From Proteiniphilum sp. (GTDB lineage: Bacteria; Bacteroidota; Bacteroidia; Bacteroidales; Dysgonomonadaceae), in assembly GCA_028709605.1 (NCBI GenBank), contig JAQVWR010000010.1, positions 1-56,319 of the forward strand: DNA of 56,319 nucleotides, read 5' to 3'. A program made the translations under genes and the position numbers. Below, piece by piece: positions 17,978-26,499 of this stretch. The notes below the pieces were generated by a model. That model made no database searches, was not told the origin of the DNA, and worked only from the letters and a program-made list of their open reading frames with translations. The number at the start of each line of letters is the position of its first letter. The first letter of the stretch is position 1.

Positions 17978-18574
17978 TTAAAATTCAAACTGCTGACCGC
18001 GCGGTGCAATTTTTTTCAGCAACGCCTCTATCACGCGGGGAAAGTGAGTATACTCCAGCGCATGCACCCTGCCGGCCAGCTCTTCGGGCGTATCGCCGGG
18101 GAGCACCTCGCAGGTGGCCTGAAAGATAATGTCACCTTCATCGTAGTGTTCGTTGACATAATGAATGGTGATGCCCGATTCCGTTTCGCCTGCCTCCACC
18201 ACCGCCCGGTGCACCCGGTCGCCATACATCCCCTTCCCCCCGTGCTTGGGCAACAGAGCCGGATGAATGTTTACAATGCGCCGGGGATAAGCCTCCAGCA
18301 AAGGATGTGACACTTTTAACAGGAAGCCCGCCAGGACAATGAAACCAATGTCATGCCTGCGCAATAATTCCAGCACCGCCGTCCCCTCATCAAATTCCGA
18401 TTTGCTGAAGGTGCAGGAAGGAATCCCCAGGCGGCGGGCACGCACATGCACATACGCGTCCCTTTTATTCGAAAGAATAAGGGACACCTCCACATCTTCC
18501 CGGTTTTGGAAGTAGTCAGCAATATTTTCGGCATTACTGCCGCTCCCCGAGGCAAAAAGAGCCAGTCGTATCAT
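17978..18574 (-). CDS. purN: Phosphoribosylglycinamide formyltransferase
   Basis: A 198-residue GAR transformylase that uses 10-formyl-THF in step 3 of purine synthesis. The phosphate loop is LFASGSGSNAENI at the N-terminus; the catalytic Asn and His are in VNIHPALLPKHGGKGMYG, and the catalytic Asp in HYVNEHYDEGDII. Length matches the family. ATG at 18574 chosen over one 24 bp upstream because MIRLALFASGSGSN is the normal start. Divergent from acpP with 154 bp between; a conserved purN/acpP-fabF-rnc neighbourhood is common in Bacteroidales. Confidence 0.93.
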   Translation of the reverse strand: MIRLALFASGSGSNAENIADYFQNREDVEVSLILSNKRDAYVHVRARRLGIPSCTFSKSEFDEGTAVLELLRRHDIGFIVLAGFLLKVSHPLLEAYPRRIVNIHPALLPKHGGKGMYGDRVHRAVVEAGETESGITIHYVNEHYDEGDIIFQATCEVLPGDTPEELAGRVHALEYTHFPRVIEALLKKIAPRGQQFEF

Positions 18575-18642
18575 ATAAACAGGTAATATTCTGCACAAAC
18601 ACAGCGGTTTTGTGCACTTTTTTTGATTTTAATGGATAATTG

Positions 18643-18675
18643 TTTGCACAATTAAAGAAAAAATGCGTTACTTTG
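18643..18675 (+). promoter_or_regulatory. acpP-fabF-rnc promoter, -33 and -7
   Basis: TTTG (18643-18646) and TTACTTTG (18668-18675) are separated by 21 bp, close to the Bacteroidetes arrangement of -33 TTTG and -7 TAnnTTTG. The acpP ATG is 53 bp downstream. Confidence 0.55.
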
Positions 18676-18728
18676 CACACGCAAAAGTAAGAATAATATT
18701 TTTTATTTATTAATTAATATCGAAAGTT

Positions 18729-18965
18729 ATGTCTGAAGTAGCACAAAGAGTGAAATCGATCATTGTCGACAAATTGGGCGTGGAAGAGTCTGAAGTAACG
18801 GAAACCGCCAGTTTCACCAATGATCTGGGCGCAGATTCTCTTGACACGGTAGAACTGATCATGGAATTCGAGAAAGAATTTAACATCTCCATTCCCGATG
18901 ATCAGGCTGAAAAGATCTCTACGGTGGGAGACGCTGTTGCTTACGTAGAACAACACGCAAAATAA
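18729..18965 (+). CDS. acpP: Acyl carrier protein
   Basis: A 78-residue acidic helical protein that carries growing fatty acyl chains. The phosphopantetheine serine is in [16 protein letters not shown] (near residue 39). Everything is standard for AcpP. Followed 11 bp later by fabF and then rnc, the usual Bacteroidetes cluster. Confidence 0.97.
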   Translation: MSEVAQRVKSIIVDKLGVEESEVTETASFTNDLGADSLDTVELIMEFEKEFNISIPDDQAEKISTVGDAVAYVEQHAK

Positions 18966-18976
18966 TCCATTTTTTC

Positions 18977-20239
18977 ATGGAGTTAAAGAGAGTAGTAGTA
19001 ACAGGCCTGGGAGCGATTACTCCGCTGGGAAAAGACGTTCAGACCACATGGGAGAATGCCCTGGCAGGTAAGAGTGGCGCCGGGCCTATTACTCATTTCG
19101 ATGCATCCCTTTTCAAGACGCAGTTTGCCTGCGAAGTAAAGGATTTCAACCCGGGAGAGCTCTTCGACCGCAAAGAGGCAAGGAAATATGACCGTTATTC
19201 GCAGCTGGCCGTCAAGGCTGCCGCGGATGCGATGAAGGATTCCAAACTGGATCTGGAGAAGGAGAATCTGGACCGCATCGGCGTGATCTTTTCCGCAGGG
19301 ATCGGCGGTATCAAGACGTTCGAGGACGAGGTAGGTGAATATTTCACCAACCAGGAGAAAGGACCCAGGTTCAATCCTTTTTTCATTCCGAAAATGATAG
19401 CAGATATTGCTGCAGGGCATATCTCTATGATTTATGGACTGAGAGGTCCCAATTACGCAACCGTATCGGCTTGTGCTTCTTCCACCAACGCTATCGTAGA
19501 TGCGTTTAACCTGATACGTCTTGGCAAAGCCAACGCCATCGTCACCGGCGGTGCAGAAGCCCCCATCACCCCCTCGGCAGTGGGCGGATTCAATGCCATG
19601 CATGCCATCTCCACGCGCAACGATTCTCCGCAGTCCGCTTCACGCCCCTTCAGCGCCAGCCGCGACGGGTTCGTGATAGGCGAAGGAGGAATAGCACTCA
19701 TCCTGGAGGAGCTGGAACATGCGCGGGCACGCGGTGCCACCATCTATGCCGAAGTAGCAGGCGGCGGCATGTCGGCCGATGCCTACCACCTCACCGCATC
19801 CCACCCCGACGGACTGGGAGCGAAGTTAGTGATGCGCAACGCACTGGAGGATGCTGAAATGAATCCCGACGAGATCGACTACATCAATGTACACGGCACA
19901 TCCACGCCGGTAGGCGATATATCGGAGGCGAGAGCCATTATCGATGTGTTCGGCGAGCAAAGCTACAAGCTGAACATCAGCTCCACCAAGTCGATGACCG
20001 GACACCTGCTCGGAGGAGCAGGCGCATTAGAGGCGATGTTCATCGCCCTGGCGATCCGGGATCAGGTCGTCCCCCCCACCATCAACTTCACCGAGGGGGA
20101 TCAGGATCCTGACGTTGACTATCGGTTAAATTTCACATTCAACAAAGCTCAAAAAAGAGAGATAAGGGCTGCGTTATCAAACACTTTTGGCTTTGGGGGA
20201 CATAACGCAAGTGTAATTCTCAAGCAATACAGCAAGTAA
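18977..20239 (+). CDS. fabF: 3-oxoacyl-ACP synthase II
   Basis: A 420-residue beta-ketoacyl-ACP synthase that elongates fatty acids. The active-site Cys is in TVSACASSTNAI (about residue 165), the two histidines in NVHGTSTPVGD and SMTGHLLGGAGA, and the conserved Lys/Phe loop in SNTFGFGGHNAS. Length is normal. Cotranscribed with acpP (11 bp) and rnc (1 bp). Confidence 0.96.
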   Translation: MELKRVVVTGLGAITPLGKDVQTTWENALAGKSGAGPITHFDASLFKTQFACEVKDFNPGELFDRKEARKYDRYSQLAVKAAADAMKDSKLDLEKENLDRIGVIFSAGIGGIKTFEDEVGEYFTNQEKGPRFNPFFIPKMIADIAAGHISMIYGLRGPNYATVSACASSTNAIVDAFNLIRLGKANAIVTGGAEAPITPSAVGGFNAMHAISTRNDSPQSASRPFSASRDGFVIGEGGIALILEELEHARARGATIYAEVAGGGMSADAYHLTASHPDGLGAKLVMRNALEDAEMNPDEIDYINVHGTSTPVGDISEARAIIDVFGEQSYKLNISSTKSMTGHLLGGAGALEAMFIALAIRDQVVPPTINFTEGDQDPDVDYRLNFTFNKAQKREIRAALSNTFGFGGHNASVILKQYSK

Positions 20240-20240
20240 T

Positions 20241-21059
20241 GTGTTAAGAAGATTTGTCAAAAGAGTAAAGGCTCTCCCGCATAAGGGCAAGGAGCCTTAT
20301 CTTTCATTTTATAAGGTGTTGGGGTTTTATCCCGACTGGATAGAGCTCTACAGGGAAGCCATGACACATCGCTCCTCTTCCGTCCGATCGAAAAAAGGGA
20401 GGTGGGTGAACAATGAACGGCTCGAATTCCTGGGAGATGCCATCCTCGATGCCATCGTGGCCGATATTCTCTATAAGCAGTTTGAACACAAGAAGGAGGG
20501 ATTCCTCACCAGCACCCGCTCACGCATCGTGCAGCGGGAGACACTCAACAAGATTGCCATCGAGCTGGGTCTCGACAAGCTGATCGTCTCCTCTACGCGC
20601 AACCTGGCACACAACACGAACATCTACGGCGATGCACTCGAAGCGCTCATCGGGGCCATCTATCTGGACCAGGGTTACCGTGTGACAAAGAAATTTGTCT
20701 TCGAGACACTGATCCGGCAGCACATCAACATGGAGAAGGTGCTCAAGAGCGAAGTCGACTTTAAGTCACGTCTCATCGAATGGGGACAGAAAAACAAGGT
20801 AGATGTATGCTTCGAGCTGACCGACTCCTCCTACGATGCACAGAACAACCCGGTCTTCTTCTCCTGCGTAAAAGTCTCCGGTATTGAGGTCGGATCCGGC
20901 CAGGGATACTCGAAGAAGGAGTCGCACCAGATGGCGGCCAAGGTAGCCATCCGAAAGTTGCGGGAGAACAACGAACTGCAGGAGGTGCTGCTGGAGGCGG
21001 CCCACAGCGACACACCGGAGCCGGATAACCCGGAAGAAGAAACGAAGACAACTCCGTAA
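20241..21059 (+). CDS. rnc: Ribonuclease III
   Basis: A 272-residue double-strand RNA endonuclease. The signature NERLEFLGDAILDAIVADILY lies near residue 60, with catalytic acidic residues there and in YGDALEALIGAIYLD. A double-stranded RNA-binding domain covers about 170-245 (ending KKESHQMAAKVAIRKL), then an acidic tail. The start is a GTG at 20241, one base after the fabF stop; no better ATG exists before the catalytic core. A bidirectional terminator follows at 21105. Confidence 0.94.
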   Translation: MLRRFVKRVKALPHKGKEPYLSFYKVLGFYPDWIELYREAMTHRSSSVRSKKGRWVNNERLEFLGDAILDAIVADILYKQFEHKKEGFLTSTRSRIVQRETLNKIAIELGLDKLIVSSTRNLAHNTNIYGDALEALIGAIYLDQGYRVTKKFVFETLIRQHINMEKVLKSEVDFKSRLIEWGQKNKVDVCFELTDSSYDAQNNPVFFSCVKVSGIEVGSGQGYSKKESHQMAAKVAIRKLRENNELQEVLLEAAHSDTPEPDNPEEETKTTP

Positions 21060-21104
21060 CCGGTGGACTGCTGCCAGGCACAAGAAGGCACAAATCAAGA
21101 GATC

Positions 21105-21134
21105 AAAAAAAGGCACTTTTCAGTGCCTTTTTTT
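21105..21134. terminator. Bidirectional terminator between rnc and pfkA
   Basis: AAAAAAAGGCACT (21105-21117) pairs perfectly with AGTGCCTTTTTTT (21122-21134) around a 4-nt loop. The A-run and T-run flanks serve both the rnc operon and convergent pfkA, whose stop is 3 bp away. Confidence 0.85.
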
Positions 21135-21136
21135 GA

Positions 21137-22153
21137 TTACCGTATCCCGAACGAGATTCCCATTCTTTTGCCCTGCACCACCAGGTCGGTTTCAGGTGTC
21201 ACCAGGCGCAGCTTTCCGGCCACCTCCGAGAGAGGCACATCAGAGATCTCACTGCCCAGCTTGGCCACCATTCGTCCAAACCGTCCCTGACGGATCAGCT
21301 CCACAGCATGTCCCCCCAGCAGGGTACCCAGGTTGCGGTCATAAGGGGAGGGCGATCCGCCCCGCTGGATATAACCCAGCACGGTCTCGCGTGTCTCAAA
21401 CCCCGTCTGCTCCTGTATCTCACGGGCAAAATAGATTCCCGGCTTCTCTTTGGAGGGCACCTGGATCCCTTCGGCTACCGCCACGATGGAGTAGGCCTTC
21501 CCCATCTCCATCCGCTTCTTGATCTTGTCGATGACCTCATTCATGTTAAAACCCAGCTCCGGCAGCAGAATGATATCCGCCCCACCGGCCATGCCCGCAT
21601 AGAGGGTGATCCATCCGGCATGATGGCCCATCAGCTCGATCATCATCACGCGCCGATGAGAGCTGGCGGTGGAGTGAAGCCGGTCGATAGCATCCGTGGC
21701 GATGTTCACCGCTGTATCGAAGCCGAAGGTTACGTCGGTACCGTAGATATCATTATCGATGGTCTTGGGGATCCCCACCACGTTCAACCCCAACTCGGAG
21801 AGCATCCAGGTAGTGCGCTGCGTGCCGTTTCCGCCGATGCATACCAGACAATCGAGCTCCAGATCATGGTAGGCTTGCTTGATCTGCTCCCGGTCGCTTT
21901 CATCGGGTGAGTTGATCATCTTACGAAACACCTTCTCGCGTGCCGTCCCGAGGATGGTTCCACCCAGGTTCAGGATCCCGGAGAGCGAGTGATCAACCAG
22001 CTCCACGACATCTTTATGGAGCAGACCGGAGAAACCGTTCTGGATGCCAATCACCTGCATGCCATAGTGGTTGATGGCTGTTTTGCCAACGCCCCGGATC
22101 GTGGCGTTGATGCCGGGCGCGTCGCCACCCGATGTGAGAATACCTACCTTCAT
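21137..22153 (-). CDS. pfkA: 6-phosphofructokinase
   Basis: A 338-residue PfkA-family kinase acting on fructose 6-phosphate in glycolysis. VGILTSGGDAPGINA is at the N-terminus, catalytic Asp in PKTIDNDI, substrate motifs MIELMGHHAGW and AEGIQVP, and LGYIQRGGSPS. Two phosphoryl-donor positions are worth noting: GGNGTQ keeps the Gly expected for ATP use, while PKTIDND has Lys where E. coli PfkA has Gly. PPi-dependent enzymes usually have Asp plus Lys, so this is a mixed signature; ATP is the likelier donor. Candidate -7 box TATATTTG at 22225-22232. Confidence 0.92.
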   Translation of the reverse strand: MKVGILTSGGDAPGINATIRGVGKTAINHYGMQVIGIQNGFSGLLHKDVVELVDHSLSGILNLGGTILGTAREKVFRKMINSPDESDREQIKQAYHDLELDCLVCIGGNGTQRTTWMLSELGLNVVGIPKTIDNDIYGTDVTFGFDTAVNIATDAIDRLHSTASSHRRVMMIELMGHHAGWITLYAGMAGGADIILLPELGFNMNEVIDKIKKRMEMGKAYSIVAVAEGIQVPSKEKPGIYFAREIQEQTGFETRETVLGYIQRGGSPSPYDRNLGTLLGGHAVELIRQGRFGRMVAKLGSEISDVPLSEVAGKLRLVTPETDLVVQGKRMGISFGIR

Positions 22154-22224
22154 ACTTGTTGATTTAGAAAGTTACAAAGAAAACAAAAAAGGGGAAAGAA
22201 TGATCGGATCCTTCTGTTTAATTT

Positions 22225-22232
22225 CAAATATA
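22225..22232 (-). promoter_or_regulatory. Candidate -7 box of pfkA
   Basis: Minus strand TATATTTG, TAnnTTTG match, 71 bp upstream of the pfkA start. The rest of the 213-bp gap to lpxB shows nothing clear. Confidence 0.35.
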
Positions 22233-22366
22233 TTTCAGCGTATGTTGCAGTCCCCCGACAGAGGGTGACTCCGGTCAGTACTGCGGTCATGCGACGGTGC
22301 GGAGAAATGGGATCTGCTTCAGATCTGTCGCAGGAGTCACCGCATGCCCGGCACAACGGGATCCGC

Positions 22367-23503
22367 TCAGGAAAGCAGCCGGGTACAGATTACCGCGGCA
22401 GCCCTGTCCGAAGCACCCGGCTCCCCCAGCGTCTGTTGCAGCTCCCGATAGCTCGCGAGCATGTTTCGGCGATAGCTCTGTACATGCAGTAGCTGCTGCA
22501 GCTCCCTGCGGATATTGTACACGGTGAATAATTTTGCGAACAGCTCTTTCACCACCTCGCGGCCGCTGATCAGGTTAACCAGCGAAATAAAAGGGGTATG
22601 CAGGAGATATTGGAAGCCCAAATAGGTCAGTCGCGGCAGCGGGGTGCGATAGCAGACCACTTGCGGCACGTTGAGCAGTGCCGTCTCGAGCGTGGCAGTG
22701 CCGGAGGTGACCAGCGCCGCCTCCGACTGTGCCAGGATGCGATAGGTCTCTCCAAAGAGCACGGTAACCTGCGGAAAGCCCTGCTCATAGGGCTTGTAAA
22801 AATCGGGATCAATTCCCGGTGCACCCGCCACAACAAACTGATAACCGCCGGCGAATCCCTTCACTGCCTCCAGCATGGCCGGCATGTTGGCACGGATCTC
22901 CTGTTTGCGGCTGCCGGAAAGGAGAGCAATGATCGGTTTGCTGTCCAGTCCGTTCGCTGCCGTAAACTCGCTGAAGGTCTCCTCCCGGTGACTTCTCTGA
23001 GCAATCGCGTCGACCGTGGGATTCCCTACATAATGAACCGGGTAGTGATGCTTCTTGAAGAAATCCACTTCAAAAGGAAGGATACAAAGCATCTCATCCA
23101 CATATTTTTTGAACGACTGTACACGGTACTCTTTCCAGGCCCACACCTTGGGGGAGATATAGTAAAATACAGGGATGCCCAGCTGCTGCTTCACATATTT
23201 TGCGATCTTCAGGTTGAACCCGGGATAATCGACCAGGATCACCGCATCGGGACGATAACGGGCAATGTCGCTTTTGCAGATGGAAAGGTTGCGCAGGATG
23301 GTCCGCGCATGCAACACCACCGGCAGCAAACCCATGAACGCCATCTCGCGGTAATGCTTTACCAGAATCCCCCCTTCCTGCTCCATCAGGTCACCGCCAA
23401 AGAAACGGAATGCCGCCTCCCTGTCGAGTTGCGACAGCGACCGCATCAGGTTCGATGCATGCAGATCGCCCGATGCCTCTCCTGCAATCAGATAATACTT
23501 CAT
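22367..23503 (-). CDS. lpxB: Lipid-A-disaccharide synthase
   Basis: A 378-residue GT19 enzyme that joins lipid X and UDP-2,3-diacylglucosamine to give the lipid A disaccharide backbone at the inner membrane. Family motifs: YYLIAGEASGDLHASNLMR at the start, FFGGDLMEQEGG, VDYPGFNLKIAKY, YYISPKVWAWKEYR, LPFEVDFFKKH, VGNPTVDAI, LLSGSRKQEI and the C-terminal VTSGTATLETAL. Downstream of surE in the same direction. A heptamer array fills the 47-bp gap and ends 7 nt before the lpxB ATG. Confidence 0.94.
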   Translation of the reverse strand: MKYYLIAGEASGDLHASNLMRSLSQLDREAAFRFFGGDLMEQEGGILVKHYREMAFMGLLPVVLHARTILRNLSICKSDIARYRPDAVILVDYPGFNLKIAKYVKQQLGIPVFYYISPKVWAWKEYRVQSFKKYVDEMLCILPFEVDFFKKHHYPVHYVGNPTVDAIAQRSHREETFSEFTAANGLDSKPIIALLSGSRKQEIRANMPAMLEAVKGFAGGYQFVVAGAPGIDPDFYKPYEQGFPQVTVLFGETYRILAQSEAALVTSGTATLETALLNVPQVVCYRTPLPRLTYLGFQYLLHTPFISLVNLISGREVVKELFAKLFTVYNIRRELQQLLHVQSYRRNMLASYRELQQTLGEPGASDRAAAVICTRLLS

Positions 23504-23541
23504 ATTTTTTAGCTTTCAGCGATCAGCAGTCAGCAGTCAGC
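23504..23541. repeat. Heptamer array B upstream of lpxB
   Basis: On the plus strand AGC recurs at 23511, 23518, 23525, 23532 and 23539. Read in the lpxB direction the units are GCTGACT, GCTGACT, GCTGATC, GCTGAAA, then GCTAAAA and the ATG. The A of ATG lies 10 nt (7+3) after the last GCT. Confidence 0.88.
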
Positions 23542-23550
23542 TCCAAAATG

Positions 23551-24315
23551 CTAAATCTCCCACTTCTTCAGCTCCGGCAGAAAATCGTATGCCGTCATAT
23601 TGATCTTCACCGGCACAACCGCCGCATATCCGTTAGCCAACGCCCATTCATCGCTATCCACATTGTCAGCCTCCCAATTCTCGAAGTTACCGGTCATCCA
23701 GAAGACATCTCTCCCCAAACCGTCCTGAGAGGGTTGATACTCATTTACCCACTTGCCCTCGGTCTGGGTAGTCATCCGGACACCTTTTATTTCGCCGGCA
23801 GGGACATTGACATTGAGACAAACGCCCCGTGGAAGGCCTGTCCCGATCACTCTGGCAGCCAGCCTGCGTGCCAGCGATGCCGTCGCCGAGAAATCGGCAT
23901 CAGCGGAAAAGTCGCAAAGCGAGAAGCCGATGGAGGGAACCTCGAAGATACACCCTTCGATGGCAGCACCCATGGTGCCGGAGTAGATGACACTGATGCC
24001 CGCATTGGAACCGTGGTTGATGCCCGAGACCAGCAGATCCGGTTTGCGGGGTACAAACTCATTCAGCGCCAGCTTCACGCAGTCAACCGGTGTGCCGTTG
24101 CACATGTAGGCAGTAAGCCCCTCCTCGCGGTGATAAACCCTGGCCCTCAGTGGCAACGAGGTGGAAATGGCACTCGACATCCCCGACTGGTGTGTGTCGG
24201 GCGCAAAAACAATGATCTCTCCCAGTCCTTTCATCGCTTCCATCAGCGAGTTGATTCCCTTCGCCTGATACCCGTCGTCGTTGGTAACCAGGATCAGGGG
24301 TTTTCTGTTACCCAT
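23551..24315 (-). CDS. surE: 5'/3'-nucleotidase SurE
   Basis: A 254-residue metal-dependent nucleotidase and exopolyphosphatase family member. The metal site is formed by LVTNDDG near residue 11, SGMSSAIS, and LVSGINHGSNAG; GTPVDC is also conserved. I choose the ATG at 24315 (MGNRKPLILVTNDDG), not 24333 or 24414, because the -7 box TATCTTTG at 24336-24343 would place transcription start at about 24330, inside the longer forms. The next gene in the same direction is lpxB; the pair is probably an operon. Confidence 0.92.
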   Translation of the reverse strand: MGNRKPLILVTNDDGYQAKGINSLMEAMKGLGEIIVFAPDTHQSGMSSAISTSLPLRARVYHREEGLTAYMCNGTPVDCVKLALNEFVPRKPDLLVSGINHGSNAGISVIYSGTMGAAIEGCIFEVPSIGFSLCDFSADADFSATASLARRLAARVIGTGLPRGVCLNVNVPAGEIKGVRMTTQTEGKWVNEYQPSQDGLGRDVFWMTGNFENWEADNVDSDEWALANGYAAVVPVKINMTAYDFLPELKKWEI

Positions 24316-24335
24316 ATACTCATTTTTTTTCATGG

Positions 24336-24343
24336 CAAAGATA
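24336..24343 (-). promoter_or_regulatory. -7 box of surE-lpxB
   Basis: Minus strand TATCTTTG. A TTG lies 22 bp further upstream as a possible -33 element. It helps fix the surE start codon. Confidence 0.5.
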
Positions 24344-24430
24344 GTGAAATAAAGCCATTTTCCCGCAACGGGAATTGTTACGAACAAAAATAAATCGCTC
24401 AATGGTACAGGCAAAACGCCAACTATTGTA

Positions 24431-24438
24431 TATCTTTG
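24431..24438 (+). promoter_or_regulatory. -7 box of the alkaline phosphatase gene
   Basis: TATCTTTG, perfect match, 35 bp upstream of the ATG at 24474. No clear -33 element or Pho-box-like direct repeat. Confidence 0.5.
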
Positions 24439-24473
24439 AATGTTGATTCAGTAAATCTTATATTTTTTCAGAT

Positions 24474-26102
24474 ATGCGTAAAATTCAGATTTTCTTTTTT
24501 CTACTGCTCGCTTCGGCAACCCTCTTTGCTTCGGAAGTGAGACCGGTAAAGAACCTGATCGTGATGATCCCCGACGGCACCTCCATAAGCGTCTACTCGG
24601 CGGCACGCTGGTTCAAGTATTACAACGGGCTGGGAGAACGACTGAACATAGACCCTTACATCACCGGCACCGTCACCACCTTCTCCTCCAACGCCCCCAT
24701 CGGAGACTCCGCCCCTACCAGTTCGGCTTACGCCACGGGGGTGCTCCAGCAGACGGGGAACATTGCCATCCACCCCGAGGTGTCGGACAACGATCTCTTC
24801 CCGGTGGATGCCGCCCGCACCTGGCAGCCGGCAGCCACCATCCTCGAGGCATTGAAGATCGAGAAGCACAAAGCGGTGGGTTTAGTGGTCACCTGCGAGT
24901 TTCCCCATGCCACGCCGGCCGATTTTTCCGCGCACCACTATAAGCGCAACAACTACAAAGCACTCGCTCCGCAAATAGCCTATCAGAACCTCGATGTGAT
25001 GTTTGGCGGTGGCAACGGCATCCTCACCGACGATATCCGGCAGCATTTTGCCAATAACGGTACCACCCTGATCCAAAACGACCGGCAGGCACTGCTCGAT
25101 TACAAGGGTGAGAGAAAGATATGGGCGCTCTTTGGTGAGAAAGCGCTGCCTTACAATATCGACAGGAACCCCGATAAGGTACCCTCCCTTGCCGAGATGA
25201 CCGGCAAGGCGCTGGAGCTCCTCTCCAGAAATGAGAACGGCTTTTTCCTGATGGTGGAAGGCAGTCAGGTGGATTGGGCGGCGCACGCCAACGATCCGGC
25301 GACCATGATCAACGAGTTCCTCGCCTTCGATGAGGCGGTGGGCAAGGTGACGGAGTTTGCCAAAGCCGACGGAAACACGGCCGTGGTGATCCTCTCCGAC
25401 CACGGCAACAGCGGCTTCTCTATCGGCAGCAGAAGATGCAGCGGCTACGACCGCCTCTCTATTGCAGAGCTGTTCGGCACCGTCTCAAAATTCAAGCTGA
25501 GCAACAACGGATTAGAGTCGATCCTGATCAAAACGCCGCCGGAGAAGATCAAAAGCGTCTTCAAAGAGTATACCGGCATTGATATCACCCAAGAAGAGCT
25601 GGAGAAGCTGCTCTCCTCAAAGAACTACAAGGAAACCGATTATATGAAGGTGGGTACCAGCGACAACTTAGCACACAACATCGGGGACATCCTGAACACA
25701 CACACCTGCTTTGGCTTCACTACCGGCGGTCACACCGGAGAAGAGGTACTGCTGGCAGCCTACCACCCGCAGGGGGATGTGCCAAGGGGCAATATACGGA
25801 ATACGGATCTGAACCGCTACCTGCAGCAGGTGACCGCGTTAGACTGTTCGCTCGAGGAGCTGTCGGACCGTATCTTCGTGAAGCATGACAAGGTGTTTGA
25901 AGGCATGAGTTACTCCATCAACAGGGACAACCCCGACTACCCCGTACTGATGGTGAAGAAAGGCAAAACACGAATAGAGATCCCCGCCTTCTCCTCCGTG
26001 GCGAAGAAGAACGGCAAACCATTCGACATCGGATCGGTGGTGGTTTATATCGACAAGAACGACACCTTTTATCTCCCGGCAAGCCTGAGAGAACTGTTCT
26101 GA
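24474..26102 (+). CDS. Alkaline phosphatase (PhoA superfamily), exported
   Basis: A 542-residue phosphomonoesterase with a signal peptide (IQIFFFLLLASATLFAS). The metal site starts with IVMIPDGTS (Asp), the phosphorylated Ser is in IGDSAPTSSAYATG near residue 85, and further ligands are in VDWAAHAND, VVILSDHGNSG and TTGGHTGEEV. The core extends to about residue 440; the last ~100 residues form an extra beta-rich domain, also seen in other Bacteroidetes homologs. It probably acts in the periplasm to release phosphate. Followed by a terminator at 26125. Confidence 0.9.
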   Translation: MRKIQIFFFLLLASATLFASEVRPVKNLIVMIPDGTSISVYSAARWFKYYNGLGERLNIDPYITGTVTTFSSNAPIGDSAPTSSAYATGVLQQTGNIAIHPEVSDNDLFPVDAARTWQPAATILEALKIEKHKAVGLVVTCEFPHATPADFSAHHYKRNNYKALAPQIAYQNLDVMFGGGNGILTDDIRQHFANNGTTLIQNDRQALLDYKGERKIWALFGEKALPYNIDRNPDKVPSLAEMTGKALELLSRNENGFFLMVEGSQVDWAAHANDPATMINEFLAFDEAVGKVTEFAKADGNTAVVILSDHGNSGFSIGSRRCSGYDRLSIAELFGTVSKFKLSNNGLESILIKTPPEKIKSVFKEYTGIDITQEELEKLLSSKNYKETDYMKVGTSDNLAHNIGDILNTHTCFGFTTGGHTGEEVLLAAYHPQGDVPRGNIRNTDLNRYLQQVTALDCSLEELSDRIFVKHDKVFEGMSYSINRDNPDYPVLMVKKGKTRIEIPAFSSVAKKNGKPFDIGSVVVYIDKNDTFYLPASLRELF

Positions 26103-26124
26103 CACATCACCACCTGCGCACCGT

Positions 26125-26156
26125 AAAAACTCCACTCAATTGAGCGGAGTTTTTTT
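26125..26156 (+). terminator. Terminator of the alkaline phosphatase gene
   Basis: An 11-bp stem with one mismatch (ACTCCACTCAA with TTGAGCGGAGT) directly followed by seven T; the A-rich left flank allows minus-strand use too. Confidence 0.75.
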
Positions 26157-26178
26157 GTGATTGAAAGCACACAACCGA

Positions 26179-26469
26179 CTACCTGTCAGCCTCTTCCCTG
26201 CTCCTGACATTGCCCCGGAACGAGATGGACTGCCTGTTCACGTCATTCACCACCAGGCTGGATGAACCATTTTCCCAGATGTCGAAGCTGAAAGTGACCG
26301 ACCGGTCCAGATCGTGTATCGTGATCAGGGCAATCCAGTTTCCCCTGCGACTGCCGGAACCATACCGATAAATAAAATCGGTGCTGGTAAACTGAAATCC
26401 TCCTTCATTCAAATGACGGATGATCCAACGCCGGATTGTACAAATCAATCCGCTGCAGATGAATCCCAT
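26179..26469 (-). CDS. Hypothetical protein, 96 residues
   Basis: A small frame 30 bp downstream of the DUF6427-type gene on the same strand. The first ~20 residues are partly hydrophobic (MGFICSGLICTIRRWIIRHL); the rest is rich in beta-forming residues (NWIALITIHDLDRSVTFSFDIWEN, in two pieces) with an Arg/Glu-rich end. Codon use is similar to its neighbours. I do not recognise a family. It may be a real conserved small protein or the remains of a longer one. Converges on the alkaline phosphatase gene. Confidence 0.5.
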   Translation of the reverse strand: MGFICSGLICTIRRWIIRHLNEGGFQFTSTDFIYRYGSGSRRGNWIALITIHDLDRSVTFSFDIWENGSSSLVVNDVNRQSISFRGNVRSREEADR

Positions 26470-26499
26470 ATAATAAACAGCCTGAGTACCCGAAATGTT

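Noticed and set aside
22250-22366. Minus-strand small frame upstream of pfkA
   Set aside because: Biased composition, no family features; the region is better read as leader and promoter.
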